In this document: one piece after another, positions 41,417 to 49,367 of the stretch
How the letters are laid out: the number at the start of each line of letters is the position of its first letter
Numbering within the stretch: position 1 is the stretch's first letter
The notes under the pieces: model-generated
What the model saw: only the letters and a program-made list of their open reading frames with translations
Databases searched by the model: none
What the model was told of the DNA's origin: nothing
Translations under genes and position numbers: made by a program
From: CAYWMD01 sp964458575
GTDB taxonomy: Bacteria > Verrucomicrobiota > Verrucomicrobiia > Limisphaerales > JADLHS01
Reading direction: 5' to 3'
NCBI GenBank assembly: GCA_964458575.1
Contig: CAYWMD010000012.1
Location: 57,135 to 121,134 of the forward strand
Length of the DNA: 64,000 nt

Positions 41417-43918
41417 ATGACCATTGTCGAACCAAAGCCGGTGAGTGACCGCGTGCGCATGAAATTGGTGCTTCGCGGCGCGGTGCAGGGCGTGGGGTTT
41501 CGCCCGTTCGTGTTCCGGCTGGCGGAGGAACTTGGCTTGACCGGTTGGGTCAACAACTCGCCCCAGGGCGTTTTCATCGAGGCCGAGGGTTCGCGTGACG
41601 CGCTTACGTCCCTGCTGCTTCGGTTGGAAACGGAAAAGCCTCCGCGCAGTTCCATCCAAAGTCTTGAAACCACCTGGCTCGATGCGGTTGGTTACAACGA
41701 TTTTGAAATCCGCGAGAGTGATTCACACGGAGACAAAACCGCACTTGTCTTGCCTGACATCGCCACCTGCCCGGATTGTTTACGGGAGTTGTTTGATCCG
41801 ACGAACCGTCGTTACCGCTATCCCTTCACCAATTGCACCAACTGCGGCCCGCGTTTCAGCATCATTGAAGCGTTGCCCTATGATAGGGCAAACACTTCGA
41901 TGCGCAGTTTCAAAATGTGCCCCGCCTGTCAGGCGGAATACGACGACCCGCGTGACCGGCGTTTCCACGCGCAACCGAACGCCTGTCCGGTGTGTGGGCC
42001 GCACCTTGAACTATGGCGTGGCTATGTTCGTGAGAACACGGCTAATCAAATCAGTGTGCCGCGCTCTCACGAGCGCAGCCACGATGCACTGGTGGCCGCC
42101 GCCAACGCCATTCGTCGCGGTGAAATTGTCGCCGCAAAAGGCATCGGTGGATTTCATTTGCTGGTGGATGCGCGAAATGAAAGCGCCGTTCGACGATTGC
42201 GCGCGAGAAAACATCGGGAGGAAAAGCCTTTTGCGCTCATGTTTCCTTCGTTCGAAACCGTGCAGGCCGAATGCGATGTTTCGTCGTTGGAGGAACGCTT
42301 GCTCCGATCGCCGGAAGCACCGATTGCCCTGCTGCGTCGAATCGGCAATCGGCAATCGCCAATCGGCAATGCTGTCGCCCCGGCCAATCCCAACCTCGGC
42401 GTGATGTTGCCATCCAATCCGCTCCATCATCTGCTCATGGCGGAACTGGGTTTCCCCGTCGTGGCGACGAGCGGCAACTTGAGCGATGAGCCGATTTGCA
42501 CAGATGAAAATGAAGCGCTCAACCGGCTGCGCGGTATTGCCGACGTGTTCCTCGTTCACAACCGCCCGATCGTTCGCCATGTTGACGATTCCATCGTACG
42601 CGTGATGCTCGACCGTGAAATGGTCTTGCGCCGCGCCCGAGGATACGCACCGTTGCCAATCATGGTAGGGACGCGTTCCACCGCGTCCCAAACTCGAAAT
42701 GGAAATGGGGACGGGGTGGAACACGTCCCTACCGTGCTCGCCGTCGGCGCTCACTTGAAAAACTCCGTCGCGCTGGTCGTCGACGAACAAGCCTTCATCA
42801 GTCAGCACATCGGCGATTTGGAAACCGAGCAGGCATACACCGCTTTTCAACGGTGCGCCGCAGATTTGCCAAAGCTCTACGACGCGACGCCTGAAATCAT
42901 CGCCGCCGATTTGCACCCGGATTATCACTCGACGAAGTGGACATTGGAGCGCCGAGCGCCGCCTCGGCGTGAATCAACGTACTGCGGCTGTGCTGAGCCG
43001 GCGCTCGGCGCTCCGCAAATCGCCCAAGTGCAGCACCACATCGCCCACGTGCTTTCCTGCATGGCGGAGAATGAACTGCAACCACCGGTGCTCGGTGTCG
43101 CGTGGGATGGCACGGGCTATGGAACGGACGGGACGATTTGGGGCGGAGAATTTTTCCTCGTGACGGACGACGCGGTCGAACGCGTTGCCCACCTGCGCCC
43201 GTTCCGATTGCCGGGCGGCGAGGCTGCGGTCAAAGAGCCGCGTCGGGCCGAACTGGGTTTGTTCCACGAACTCGCCACACACGACGACAACCTTTTGTCG
43301 CATATGAGACAAAAGGTTGCACAACGGTTTTCGCCGGCGGAACTGGCCACGCTCGAAACCATGCTTGCGCGGAAGGTGAATTGTCCACTGACATCCAGCG
43401 TCGGCCGGTTGTTCGACGCCGTGGCATCGTTCACCGGCTTATGTCAGAAGATGCGCTTCGAGGGCCAGGCCGCGATGGCACTGGAGTTTGCACTCGAAGG
43501 CATCGTAACTGACGAAGCTTATGAATTGGCAATCGCCAATCACCGATCACCAATTCAACTCGACTGGTCACCGATGATCCAAGCCATTTTCACGGACGTT
43601 GAGCGAAACGTTCCCGTCGCCACCATCTCGGCCAAATTCCACAACGCGCTGGCCGAAGCAATCGTCGCCCTGGCTAAATGCGTCGGCGAATCGCGCGTTG
43701 CATTGAGTGGTGGGTGTTTTCAAAACCGCTACCTGACGGAGCGAGCTGTGTCGCGGCTTCGTGACGAAGGTTTCCAACCGTATTGGCATCAACGCGTGCC
43801 GACGAACGATGGTGGAATCGCCTTGGGTCAAATCGTTGCCGCTCGTCGGGAAATGGTAGGGACAGCGCGCTGCGCTGTCCGGACGCCACAGCGCGGTGTC
43901 CCTACCTTTGCATGCTGA
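41417..43918 (+). CDS. hypF: Carbamoyltransferase HypF with palindromic insertions
   Basis: HypF makes the CN ligands of the NiFe site from carbamoyl phosphate with HypE. Domains in order: acylphosphatase ('GAVQGVGFRPFVFRLA'), zinc fingers ('CPDCLREL', 'CTNCGPRFSI', 'CPACQAEY', 'CPVCGP'), YrdC-like ('GEIVAAKGIGGFHLLVDA' onward), and the Kae1-like C-terminal domain ('HHIAHVLSCM', 'VAWDGTGYGTDGTIWGGEF', 'VALSGGCFQNRYL'). At 833 residues it is longer than the usual about 750-770. The excess matches three palindromic DNA elements read in frame at residues about 416-439, 510-533 and 813-830. Key motifs lie outside the insertions, so the protein may still be active. hypC starts 4 bases later. Confidence 0.94.
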   Translation: MTIVEPKPVSDRVRMKLVLRGAVQGVGFRPFVFRLAEELGLTGWVNNSPQGVFIEAEGSRDALTSLLLRLETEKPPRSSIQSLETTWLDAVGYNDFEIRESDSHGDKTALVLPDIATCPDCLRELFDPTNRRYRYPFTNCTNCGPRFSIIEALPYDRANTSMRSFKMCPACQAEYDDPRDRRFHAQPNACPVCGPHLELWRGYVRENTANQISVPRSHERSHDALVAAANAIRRGEIVAAKGIGGFHLLVDARNESAVRRLRARKHREEKPFALMFPSFETVQAECDVSSLEERLLRSPEAPIALLRRIGNRQSPIGNAVAPANPNLGVMLPSNPLHHLLMAELGFPVVATSGNLSDEPICTDENEALNRLRGIADVFLVHNRPIVRHVDDSIVRVMLDREMVLRRARGYAPLPIMVGTRSTASQTRNGNGDGVEHVPTVLAVGAHLKNSVALVVDEQAFISQHIGDLETEQAYTAFQRCAADLPKLYDATPEIIAADLHPDYHSTKWTLERRAPPRRESTYCGCAEPALGAPQIAQVQHHIAHVLSCMAENELQPPVLGVAWDGTGYGTDGTIWGGEFFLVTDDAVERVAHLRPFRLPGGEAAVKEPRRAELGLFHELATHDDNLLSHMRQKVAQRFSPAELATLETMLARKVNCPLTSSVGRLFDAVASFTGLCQKMRFEGQAAMALEFALEGIVTDEAYELAIANHRSPIQLDWSPMIQAIFTDVERNVPVATISAKFHNALAEAIVALAKCVGESRVALSGGCFQNRYLTERAVSRLRDEGFQPYWHQRVPTNDGGIALGQIVAARREMVGTARCAVRTPQRGVPTFAC
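42340..42367 (+). repeat. Heptamer tandem repeat in hypF
   Basis: Four tandem 7-mers: AATCGGC, AATCGGC, AATCGCC, AATCGGC, within hypF codons about 308-317. The same unit type recurs at 43524. Confidence 0.75.
42664..42733 (+). repeat. Palindromic element, type A, inside hypF
   Basis: Outer arms at 42664-42682 and 42715-42733 are 19-bp inverted repeats with one mismatch (GGTAGGGACGCG... and its complement). An inner perfect 8-bp stem (GGGACGCG / CGCGTCCC) lies in the left arm. The 70-bp element is read through as extra peptide between the conserved 'GYAPLPI' and 'VLAVGAHLKNS' parts of HypF. Confidence 0.85.
42946..43014 (+). repeat. Palindromic element, type B, inside hypF
   Basis: Arms at 42946-42961 and 42999-43014 are a perfect 16-bp inverted repeat (GGAGCGCCGAGCGCCG). 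The element is 69 bp, exactly 23 codons, and adds an Arg/Pro/Cys-rich peptide just before the conserved 'QHHIAHVLSC' motif. Confidence 0.85.
43524..43551 (+). repeat. Degenerate heptamer repeat in hypF
   Basis: Four 7-mers, AATTGGC, AATCGCC, AATCACC and GATCACC, lie in codons about 703-712. They are of the same unit family as the array at 42340. Confidence 0.6.
43855..43906 (+). repeat. Palindromic element, type A, at the hypF 3' end
   Basis: The 15-bp arms GGTAGGGACAGCGCG and CGCGGTGTCCCTACC pair with one mismatch. The element shares the GGTAGGGAC terminus with the one at 42664. It encodes residues about 813-830 and so supplies the last part of HypF. Confidence 0.82.
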
Positions 43919-43921
43919 ATT

Positions 43922-44176
43922 ATGTGCCTCGCCATTCCAGGAAAAGTCGAAAGCATCTCCGGCGATGATCCACTGACCCGGATGGGCCGCGTCAACTTCG
44001 GCGGCGTCATCAAGGAAGCCAGCCTCGCCTACGTGCCGGAGGTGAAGGTGGGAGATTATGTCATCGTTCACGTTGGCTTTGCTCTCAGCAAAGTGGACGA
44101 GGACGAGGCGCAGAAGGTGTTCGAGTATTTGAAGCAGATGGACGAACTGGCCGATTTAAAGGAAGGCGGTCCGTGA
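43922..44176 (+). CDS. hypC: Hydrogenase maturation chaperone HypC
   Basis: The 84-residue protein begins 'MCLAIPGKVESI', where the N-terminal Cys (after Met removal) binds the Fe(CN)2CO precursor together with HypD. 'GDYVIVHVGFALSKVDEDEA' is the second family motif. Its stop overlaps the GTG start of hypD (GTGA). Confidence 0.96.
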   Translation: MCLAIPGKVESISGDDPLTRMGRVNFGGVIKEASLAYVPEVKVGDYVIVHVGFALSKVDEDEAQKVFEYLKQMDELADLKEGGP

Positions 44177-45270
44177 AATTCCTCGATGAATATCGCGACG
44201 CCGACCTCGCGCAAAAGTTCGCGCGGGAGATCCATCGCGTCACGACGCAGCCGTGGAACATCATGGAAGTCTGCGGCGGACAGACCCACGCCATCGTGAA
44301 GTTCGGCATTGATGAATTGCTGCCTCAGCAGATCAATCTCATCCATGGGCCGGGTTGTCCGGTGTGCGTGACGCCGTTGGAAACCATTGACAAGGCGCTC
44401 GAAATCGCGGCGCAACCCGGCGTCGTCTTCACTTCATTCGGCGACATGCTGCGCGTGCCGGGCAGCACAACCGACTTGCTCTCGGTCAAAGCCAACGGCG
44501 GCGACGTGCGCATTGTTTATTCGCCGTTGGATGCCGTGAAACTCGCGGAGCAAAACCCGGCGAAGGAAGTTGTCTTCTTTGGCGTGGGGTTCGAAACAAC
44601 CGCGCCGGCGACCGCCATGGCGATTTTTCAGGCGGCACAGAAGGGCTTGAAAAACTTCTCGATGCTCATCTCGCATGTGCTCGTGCCGCCGGCGATTGAG
44701 GCGCTGATGTCGTCGCCGAATTGCCGCGTGCAGGCGTTTCTCGCGGCGGGGCATGTTTGCACCGTGATGGGTTACGAAGAGTATCCGCCGCTGGCGGCAA
44801 AATATCGTGTGCCGATTGTCGTGACGGGATTTGAACCGTTGGACATTTTGCACGGCATCCTGATGTGCGTGCAGCAGCTTGAATCCGGTCGGGCGGAGGT
44901 GGAAAACCAATACGCCCGATCCGTGCAGCGCGACGGCAACCGACCCGCACAGGAGTTGATCAAAAAGGTGTTCCAGGTCGTCCATCGCAAGTGGCGCGGC
45001 GTGGGCGAAATTCCGCAAAGTGGCCTGGGCTTGGCCGACGCCTACGCCGCCTTCGACGCGGAGAGGAAATTTGGCGTGACGGATCGTTGCGTGGATGAAC
45101 CGGCTGACTGTATGGCCGGATTGGTTTTGCAGGGGTTGAAGAAACCGCACGAATGTCCGGCGTTTGGCACCCGTTGCACGCCGGAACATCCGCTGGGCGC
45201 AACGATGGTTTCGAGTGAAGGGGCTTGCGCCGCGTATTACCGGTATCGTCGGCAGCCGAATTTGATTTAA
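44173..45270 (+). CDS. hypD: Hydrogenase Fe-ligand assembly protein HypD
   Basis: The 365-residue protein starts with GTG overlapping hypC. Signature motifs are 'MEVCGGQTHAIVKFGID', 'HGPGCPVCVTP', 'FGVGFETTAPATA', 'GHVCTVMG', and a C-terminal [4Fe-4S] region with Cys in 'DCMAGLVLQG', 'PHECPAFGTRCTPEHPLGA' and 'EGACAAYYRY'. HypD is the scaffold on which Fe receives CN and CO. Confidence 0.97.
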   Translation: MKFLDEYRDADLAQKFAREIHRVTTQPWNIMEVCGGQTHAIVKFGIDELLPQQINLIHGPGCPVCVTPLETIDKALEIAAQPGVVFTSFGDMLRVPGSTTDLLSVKANGGDVRIVYSPLDAVKLAEQNPAKEVVFFGVGFETTAPATAMAIFQAAQKGLKNFSMLISHVLVPPAIEALMSSPNCRVQAFLAAGHVCTVMGYEEYPPLAAKYRVPIVVTGFEPLDILHGILMCVQQLESGRAEVENQYARSVQRDGNRPAQELIKKVFQVVHRKWRGVGEIPQSGLGLADAYAAFDAERKFGVTDRCVDEPADCMAGLVLQGLKKPHECPAFGTRCTPEHPLGATMVSSEGACAAYYRYRRQPNLI

Positions 45271-45376
45271 CCACGAAATACACTAAACACACGAAAGGAA
45301 CACGAATGAGACGGCGACAAAAACGCGATGAGTGTTTCGGTGAATCTTTTTCGTGTAGTTCGTGTGTTTCGTGGTT
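45269..45376. repeat. Imperfect inverted repeat between hypD and hypE
   Basis: Arms of about 26 bases at 45269-45294 (beginning AACCACGAAATACAC) and 45351-45376 (ending GTTTCGTGGTT) are largely complementary. The composition, rich in CACGAAA, differs sharply from the neighbouring genes. This resembles an intergenic repeat family seen in several phyla. It fills the only real gap in the hypFCDE run. Confidence 0.75.
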
Positions 45377-45389
45377 GAAAAAGGTTTGA

Positions 45390-46442
45390 ATGAAAAAGCC
45401 CGACTTCAATGCGACTTGTCCGCTGCCGATTCAGCAATATCCAAACGTGCTGATGGCGCACGGCGGCGGCGGGAAGTTGATGCACCAACTGCTCGAAAAC
45501 GTTTTCGGCAAGGCGTTCAGCAATCCGATCCTCGACGCGCGCCATGACTCGGCACAGTTCAATGTTCCGCCGGGCAGGCTGGCCATGACGACCGATTCAT
45601 ACGTCGTGCGGCCACTCTTCTTTCCCGGTGGTGACATTGGTTCGATGGCCGTTCACGGCACGGTAAACGATCTCGCGATGAGCGGGGCGCGTCCGCTGTA
45701 TCTGAGTTGTGGCTTTATCATCGAGGAAGGTCTGCCCATGGAGACGCTGTGGCGCGTGGTGTGTTCCATGCGCGACGCGGCGCAGCGGTGCGGTGTGCAA
45801 ATTGTCACCGGTGACACGAAGGTCGTGGACAAAGGCAAGGGCGACGGCCTGTTCATTAACACCACAGGCATCGGGGTCATTGAACACTCGCTGACCATCG
45901 CGCCAACGAGCGTCCAGCCGGGAGACGTGGTGATTGTGAGCGGCGACCTCGGCCGGCATGGCATGGCGATCATGGCGGTGCGTGAGGGGCTGCAGTTTGA
46001 AAGCACGATTGAAAGCGACTCCGCGCCCGTGCGCGACCCGGTGCGCGGCTTGATCAAGGCAGGAATCGAAGTCCATTGCCTGCGCGACCTCACGCGCGGC
46101 GGGTTGGCAAGTGCGTTGAACGAAATCGCCGAAGCCGCCGGGGTGCGCATCGCGGTCGAGGAAAAGCTAATTCCCGTGCGCGAGGACGTTCACGCTGCGT
46201 GCGAGATGCTGGGGCTTGACCCGCTGCATGTGGCCAACGAGGGACGTTTTGTGGCGTTTGTCACTGGAAAGGATGCCGGGCGGGCACTCGATCTCATGCG
46301 AAAACATGAGGTGAGTTCGGGTTCATCGGCCATTGGGAAGGTCACGGATCGAACCTCACCGCTGGTCGTATTAAAGAGTGCGATTGGCGCGAGCCGCATC
46401 CTCGACATGCCCAGCGGCGAGCAGTTGCCGCGAATTTGTTAG
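45390..46442 (+). CDS. hypE: Carbamoyl dehydratase HypE
   Basis: The 350-residue PurM-like protein has 'MAHGGGGKLMHQLLEN', 'VPPGRLAMTTDSYVVRP', 'GTVNDLAMSGARPLYLS', 'VTGDTKVVDKG' and the C-terminal 'PRIC', whose Cys accepts the carbamoyl group from HypF and dehydrates it to thiocyanate. The intact PRIC end argues for a functional CN pathway. It ends convergently with mqnA, with 4 bp shared. Confidence 0.97.
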   Translation: MKKPDFNATCPLPIQQYPNVLMAHGGGGKLMHQLLENVFGKAFSNPILDARHDSAQFNVPPGRLAMTTDSYVVRPLFFPGGDIGSMAVHGTVNDLAMSGARPLYLSCGFIIEEGLPMETLWRVVCSMRDAAQRCGVQIVTGDTKVVDKGKGDGLFINTTGIGVIEHSLTIAPTSVQPGDVVIVSGDLGRHGMAIMAVREGLQFESTIESDSAPVRDPVRGLIKAGIEVHCLRDLTRGGLASALNEIAEAAGVRIAVEEKLIPVREDVHAACEMLGLDPLHVANEGRFVAFVTGKDAGRALDLMRKHEVSSGSSAIGKVTDRTSPLVVLKSAIGASRILDMPSGEQLPRIC

Positions 46443-47326
46443 ACCACAAACTTCGGCTCGTAAACCGGACCGAAGCCGTGTTTGCGCAGCAGTTCGATGA
46501 ACTTCGTGATGCCGCGCTTCTCATCCGAACCGAGGTGGTAGTGAATATGCCAGCCGAGGTAATCCCGTCGAAAATCCAGCGTGTATTCGGTGCGGTTGCC
46601 GATGATGTGGTCGAGCGTGTCCATCCCGAAATCCTTCGCCTCGCGCAGTTGCCGTCGCAGTTCCTTGTTCTCAATTCCACGGCGCAATGCCCACACCGCG
46701 AATACAAACGGCAGCGCGGTCAGTTCGTACCAGGCCGTGCCGAGGTCGAAGATTTCGTGCGGGTGCGGTGCGAAAATGAAATCCAACGCCGCGTCGCCGA
46801 TCAGGAGCACGTAGTCCTTTTCCTTGGCTGAAGCATAATCTTCCAGCGGCTTGAGGTCCGGTTTCAACCCGCGTTCGGCCAGCAGGACCTTCAGCAAGGT
46901 CACGCTGGTAAGTGAAGCCGTGTCACAAAAAACTTCCTTCGCCTGCGCCAGCGGGTGTTTGTGCGCGAGCACAACGCTTTTGACTTCGCCCAGCGATGCC
47001 ACCGCGACGCCGTCCAGAATGTCGTAGCGATCGTGAAACAACGGCTCGACCACGCTGACCAATCCCGCGTCCAATTCACCCCGCCGCAACATCTCCGCGA
47101 GTCTCGCCGGAGTGGCGTAAACCACCTGGTCCTCGATGCCGCGCGTCAGCGGCACCGTGTTCAACGCCTTCACCGATCCGACCCGAAAACCGGCGAGTGA
47201 CCGCTCCAGCCCCAACTCGCGCTCGCGGTTGACCTGGCGCTGCTCGTGTTCGGACTGGCGGGCCAATTGTTCTGCCGATTCGGGCGCTGCCAGGTGAAGC
47301 TTCGGATTATCGTCGGACCTGTTCAC
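46439..47326 (-). CDS. mqnA: Chorismate dehydratase MqnA (futalosine menaquinone pathway)
   Basis: The 295-residue protein has an unconserved 45-residue N-terminus, then 'FRVGSVKALNTVPLTRGI', 'ELDAGLVSVVEPLF', 'SLTSVTLLKVLLAERGLKP', 'VLLIGDAAL' and 'DLGTAWYELTALPFVFAVW'. These are the motifs of MqnA, which converts chorismate to 3-enolpyruvylbenzoate. The cell therefore likely makes menaquinone by the futalosine route. No other mqn genes are in the window. Confidence 0.88.
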   Translation of the reverse strand: MNRSDDNPKLHLAAPESAEQLARQSEHEQRQVNRERELGLERSLAGFRVGSVKALNTVPLTRGIEDQVVYATPARLAEMLRRGELDAGLVSVVEPLFHDRYDILDGVAVASLGEVKSVVLAHKHPLAQAKEVFCDTASLTSVTLLKVLLAERGLKPDLKPLEDYASAKEKDYVLLIGDAALDFIFAPHPHEIFDLGTAWYELTALPFVFAVWALRRGIENKELRRQLREAKDFGMDTLDHIIGNRTEYTLDFRRDYLGWHIHYHLGSDEKRGITKFIELLRKHGFGPVYEPKFVV

Positions 47327-47444
47327 AACTCCAGTTTAGCGAGCGCACCGCCGATGAAGCGAACATTTTCATTCGTCAGCCGGCTCCGGGGCATGGCTTG
47401 TGCCAGCAGTTGCGCCCCGCGAACGTGCGGTTCATAATCGCTGC

Positions 47445-48848
47445 ATGAAACCGACCGCTTCTGTTTCGTCGTCCGGCGCGGGTATCCATATCAACCGTCG
47501 CCGGTTTCTTCAGTCGGCCTCCGCGCTCGCCGCTTGGGCAGCGTTTCCCTTGCTGGGCCGGGATGCGCTTGACCTGGTGAATGGCAAACCCAGGCGGGTC
47601 GGCCTGATTGGCGCCGGTTGGTACGGCAAGAGCGACTTGTGGCGGCTCATTCAGGTCGCGCCGGTCGAAGTTGTTTCCATTTGCGACGTAGATAAGCAAA
47701 TGCTTGCCGGCGCCGTGGAAATTGCCAGCCAACGCCAGAAGTCGAAAAGGCAACCGCGCACCTACACCGATTACCGCGCGATGCTCAAGGAAAAGGACCT
47801 CGACATCGTGATCGTCGGCACGCCGGATCATTGGCACGCGCTGCCCACCATTGCCGCCATCGAAGCCGGCGCGCATGTTTACTGTCAGAAACCCATCAGT
47901 GTGGACGTGCGCGAAGGCGAGGCGATGCTCGACGCGGCGCGCAAACACAAACGCACGGTGCAAATCGGCACGCAACGCAAAAGCACGCCGCATTTGATTG
48001 ATGCAAAAAAACAGATCATCGAGGCCGGGCTGTTGGGCAAGATCGGACACGTGGAGATGTGTTGCTACTTCCACATGCGCGCCAATCTCAGCCGGTCCGC
48101 GCCCGTTCTTCCGGTGCCTGACTTCCTTGATTTCGAGATGTGGACCGGACCGGCGCCGGTTCGGGCCTACAAGGAACTGCCCCACCGCCGCTGGTGGCGC
48201 GCGTTCACGGAATACGGCAACGGCATCGTCGGCGACATGTGTGTGCACATGCTCGACACGGTGCGTTGGATGCTTGGGCTTGGTTGGGCCAAGCGCATCA
48301 GTTCGACCGGCGGCATCTACGTCCAAAAGGACAGCGAGTCGAACATTTCCGACACGCAGATTGCCACGTTTGAATATGACGGGTTCGACGCCGTGTGGCA
48401 GCATCGCACCTGGGGCACGCCCACCGACCCGGATTATCCGTGGGCTTTGTTCATTTACGGCGAGAAGGGAACCCTCAAGGCCAGCACGATGCGCGCGGAT
48501 TTCTTCCCGGTGGACAAGAAGGCCAAGCCGATCCACTTCGATTGTTTCTTCGAGCGTGAAAAATATCCCGAAGACCTGACCGAGAAGGACATTGAACTGA
48601 ACGCCGCGCCCGCGACGCGCCGGCACATGCTGGATTTTCTTGCGGCCATCGAGAAAGGCAGCCGGCCGATCGCGGACATCGAAGAGGGCCACATCTCAAC
48701 CGCAAGCTGCATTCTCGCCAATCTGTCCGCGCAGGTCGGACGCCCGCTGGTTTATGATCCACAGAAACGGGTGGTCGTGGGCGATCGTGAGGCGACAAAG
48801 CTCCTGCGCCGGACGTATCGCTCGCCTTGGCGGCATCCTGCCGCTTGA
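47445..48848 (+). CDS. Tat-exported Gfo/Idh/MocA-family oxidoreductase
   Basis: I chose the ATG at 47445, giving 467 residues with a twin-arginine signal 'NRRRFLQSASALAAWAAFPL'. The Rossmann motif 'RVGLIGAGWYGKSDL' binds NAD(P). 'VGTPDHWHALPTIAAIEAG' and 'VYCQKPISVDVREGE' (catalytic Lys) are family hallmarks. 'YGNGIVGDMCVHMLDTVRW' holds the conserved His. Members oxidise or reduce sugars and sugar derivatives; the substrate is not visible. Exported Gfo/Idh/MocA proteins are common in Verrucomicrobiota and Planctomycetota. Confidence 0.92.
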   Translation: MKPTASVSSSGAGIHINRRRFLQSASALAAWAAFPLLGRDALDLVNGKPRRVGLIGAGWYGKSDLWRLIQVAPVEVVSICDVDKQMLAGAVEIASQRQKSKRQPRTYTDYRAMLKEKDLDIVIVGTPDHWHALPTIAAIEAGAHVYCQKPISVDVREGEAMLDAARKHKRTVQIGTQRKSTPHLIDAKKQIIEAGLLGKIGHVEMCCYFHMRANLSRSAPVLPVPDFLDFEMWTGPAPVRAYKELPHRRWWRAFTEYGNGIVGDMCVHMLDTVRWMLGLGWAKRISSTGGIYVQKDSESNISDTQIATFEYDGFDAVWQHRTWGTPTDPDYPWALFIYGEKGTLKASTMRADFFPVDKKAKPIHFDCFFEREKYPEDLTEKDIELNAAPATRRHMLDFLAAIEKGSRPIADIEEGHISTASCILANLSAQVGRPLVYDPQKRVVVGDREATKLLRRTYRSPWRHPAA

Positions 48849-48863
48849 GATGGCACGACTGAA

Positions 48864-49367
48864 TCAACCGGATTGGCCATCCGGGGCGCCGGTATTTCGA
48901 CACTCTTTAAGCGCGGCCACACGTTGAAACCGCGCGCGGTTGTAGCGTTGCGCCAAGATGCACGGCAGGTTCGCCGCCAGCGCGTAGGCCACGATGATGA
49001 GGTCGCCCCACCACGGATTCCAAAGGAAGAAAGCCGGCGCGCAGGCCAAGGCCGCCCAGTGGCAAAGCTCGCCCCGCCAGGTTTCGCGGATGAAACGTTG
49101 AAAGTAGTCGTGGCTCGTCCCGGCGAGTTTGCCTTTTGCGAAACCGCCGCCAAACCACCTCGCCGCGTCCGGCAGGCGATCTTTCCAGGATTTGATGCGG
49201 AAAAGGGTTTCGTAGATTCGTCCGCTGCTTTCCCACGCGAACGCGCCCATCGGATTGAACCACGCCACTGGCATCTTTGTGAAGGCCCACGCGAAGCCCA
49301 TCTGAATCGCCAGCCAGCCGCCGACGTTCAGCACGATGATCCAGACGATGGGCAGTTCAATCAGCAC
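48864..49367 (-). CDS. crtO: CrtO-like glycosyl-carotenoid acyltransferase
   Basis: The protein-like part starts at a GTG at 49365-49367, which overlaps the glycosyltransferase gene by 11 bp; 167 residues result. Two hydrophobic segments at the start and 'YETLFRIKSWKDRLPDAA', 'ETWRGELCHWAAL' and 'ANLPCILAQRYNRARF' match the acyltransferase that finishes staphyloxanthin. It would add a fatty acyl chain to a glycosylated carotenoid in the membrane. It is the last gene of the minus-strand carotenoid operon. Confidence 0.85.
   Translation of the reverse strand: MLIELPIVWIIVLNVGGWLAIQMGFAWAFTKMPVAWFNPMGAFAWESSGRIYETLFRIKSWKDRLPDAARWFGGGFAKGKLAGTSHDYFQRFIRETWRGELCHWAALACAPAFFLWNPWWGDLIIVAYALAANLPCILAQRYNRARFQRVAALKECRNTGAPDGQSG

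Noticed and set aside
42340..42367. CRISPR-like short array
   Set aside because: 7-bp units without spacers inside a coding region are a tandem repeat, not a CRISPR. No array was seen elsewhere.
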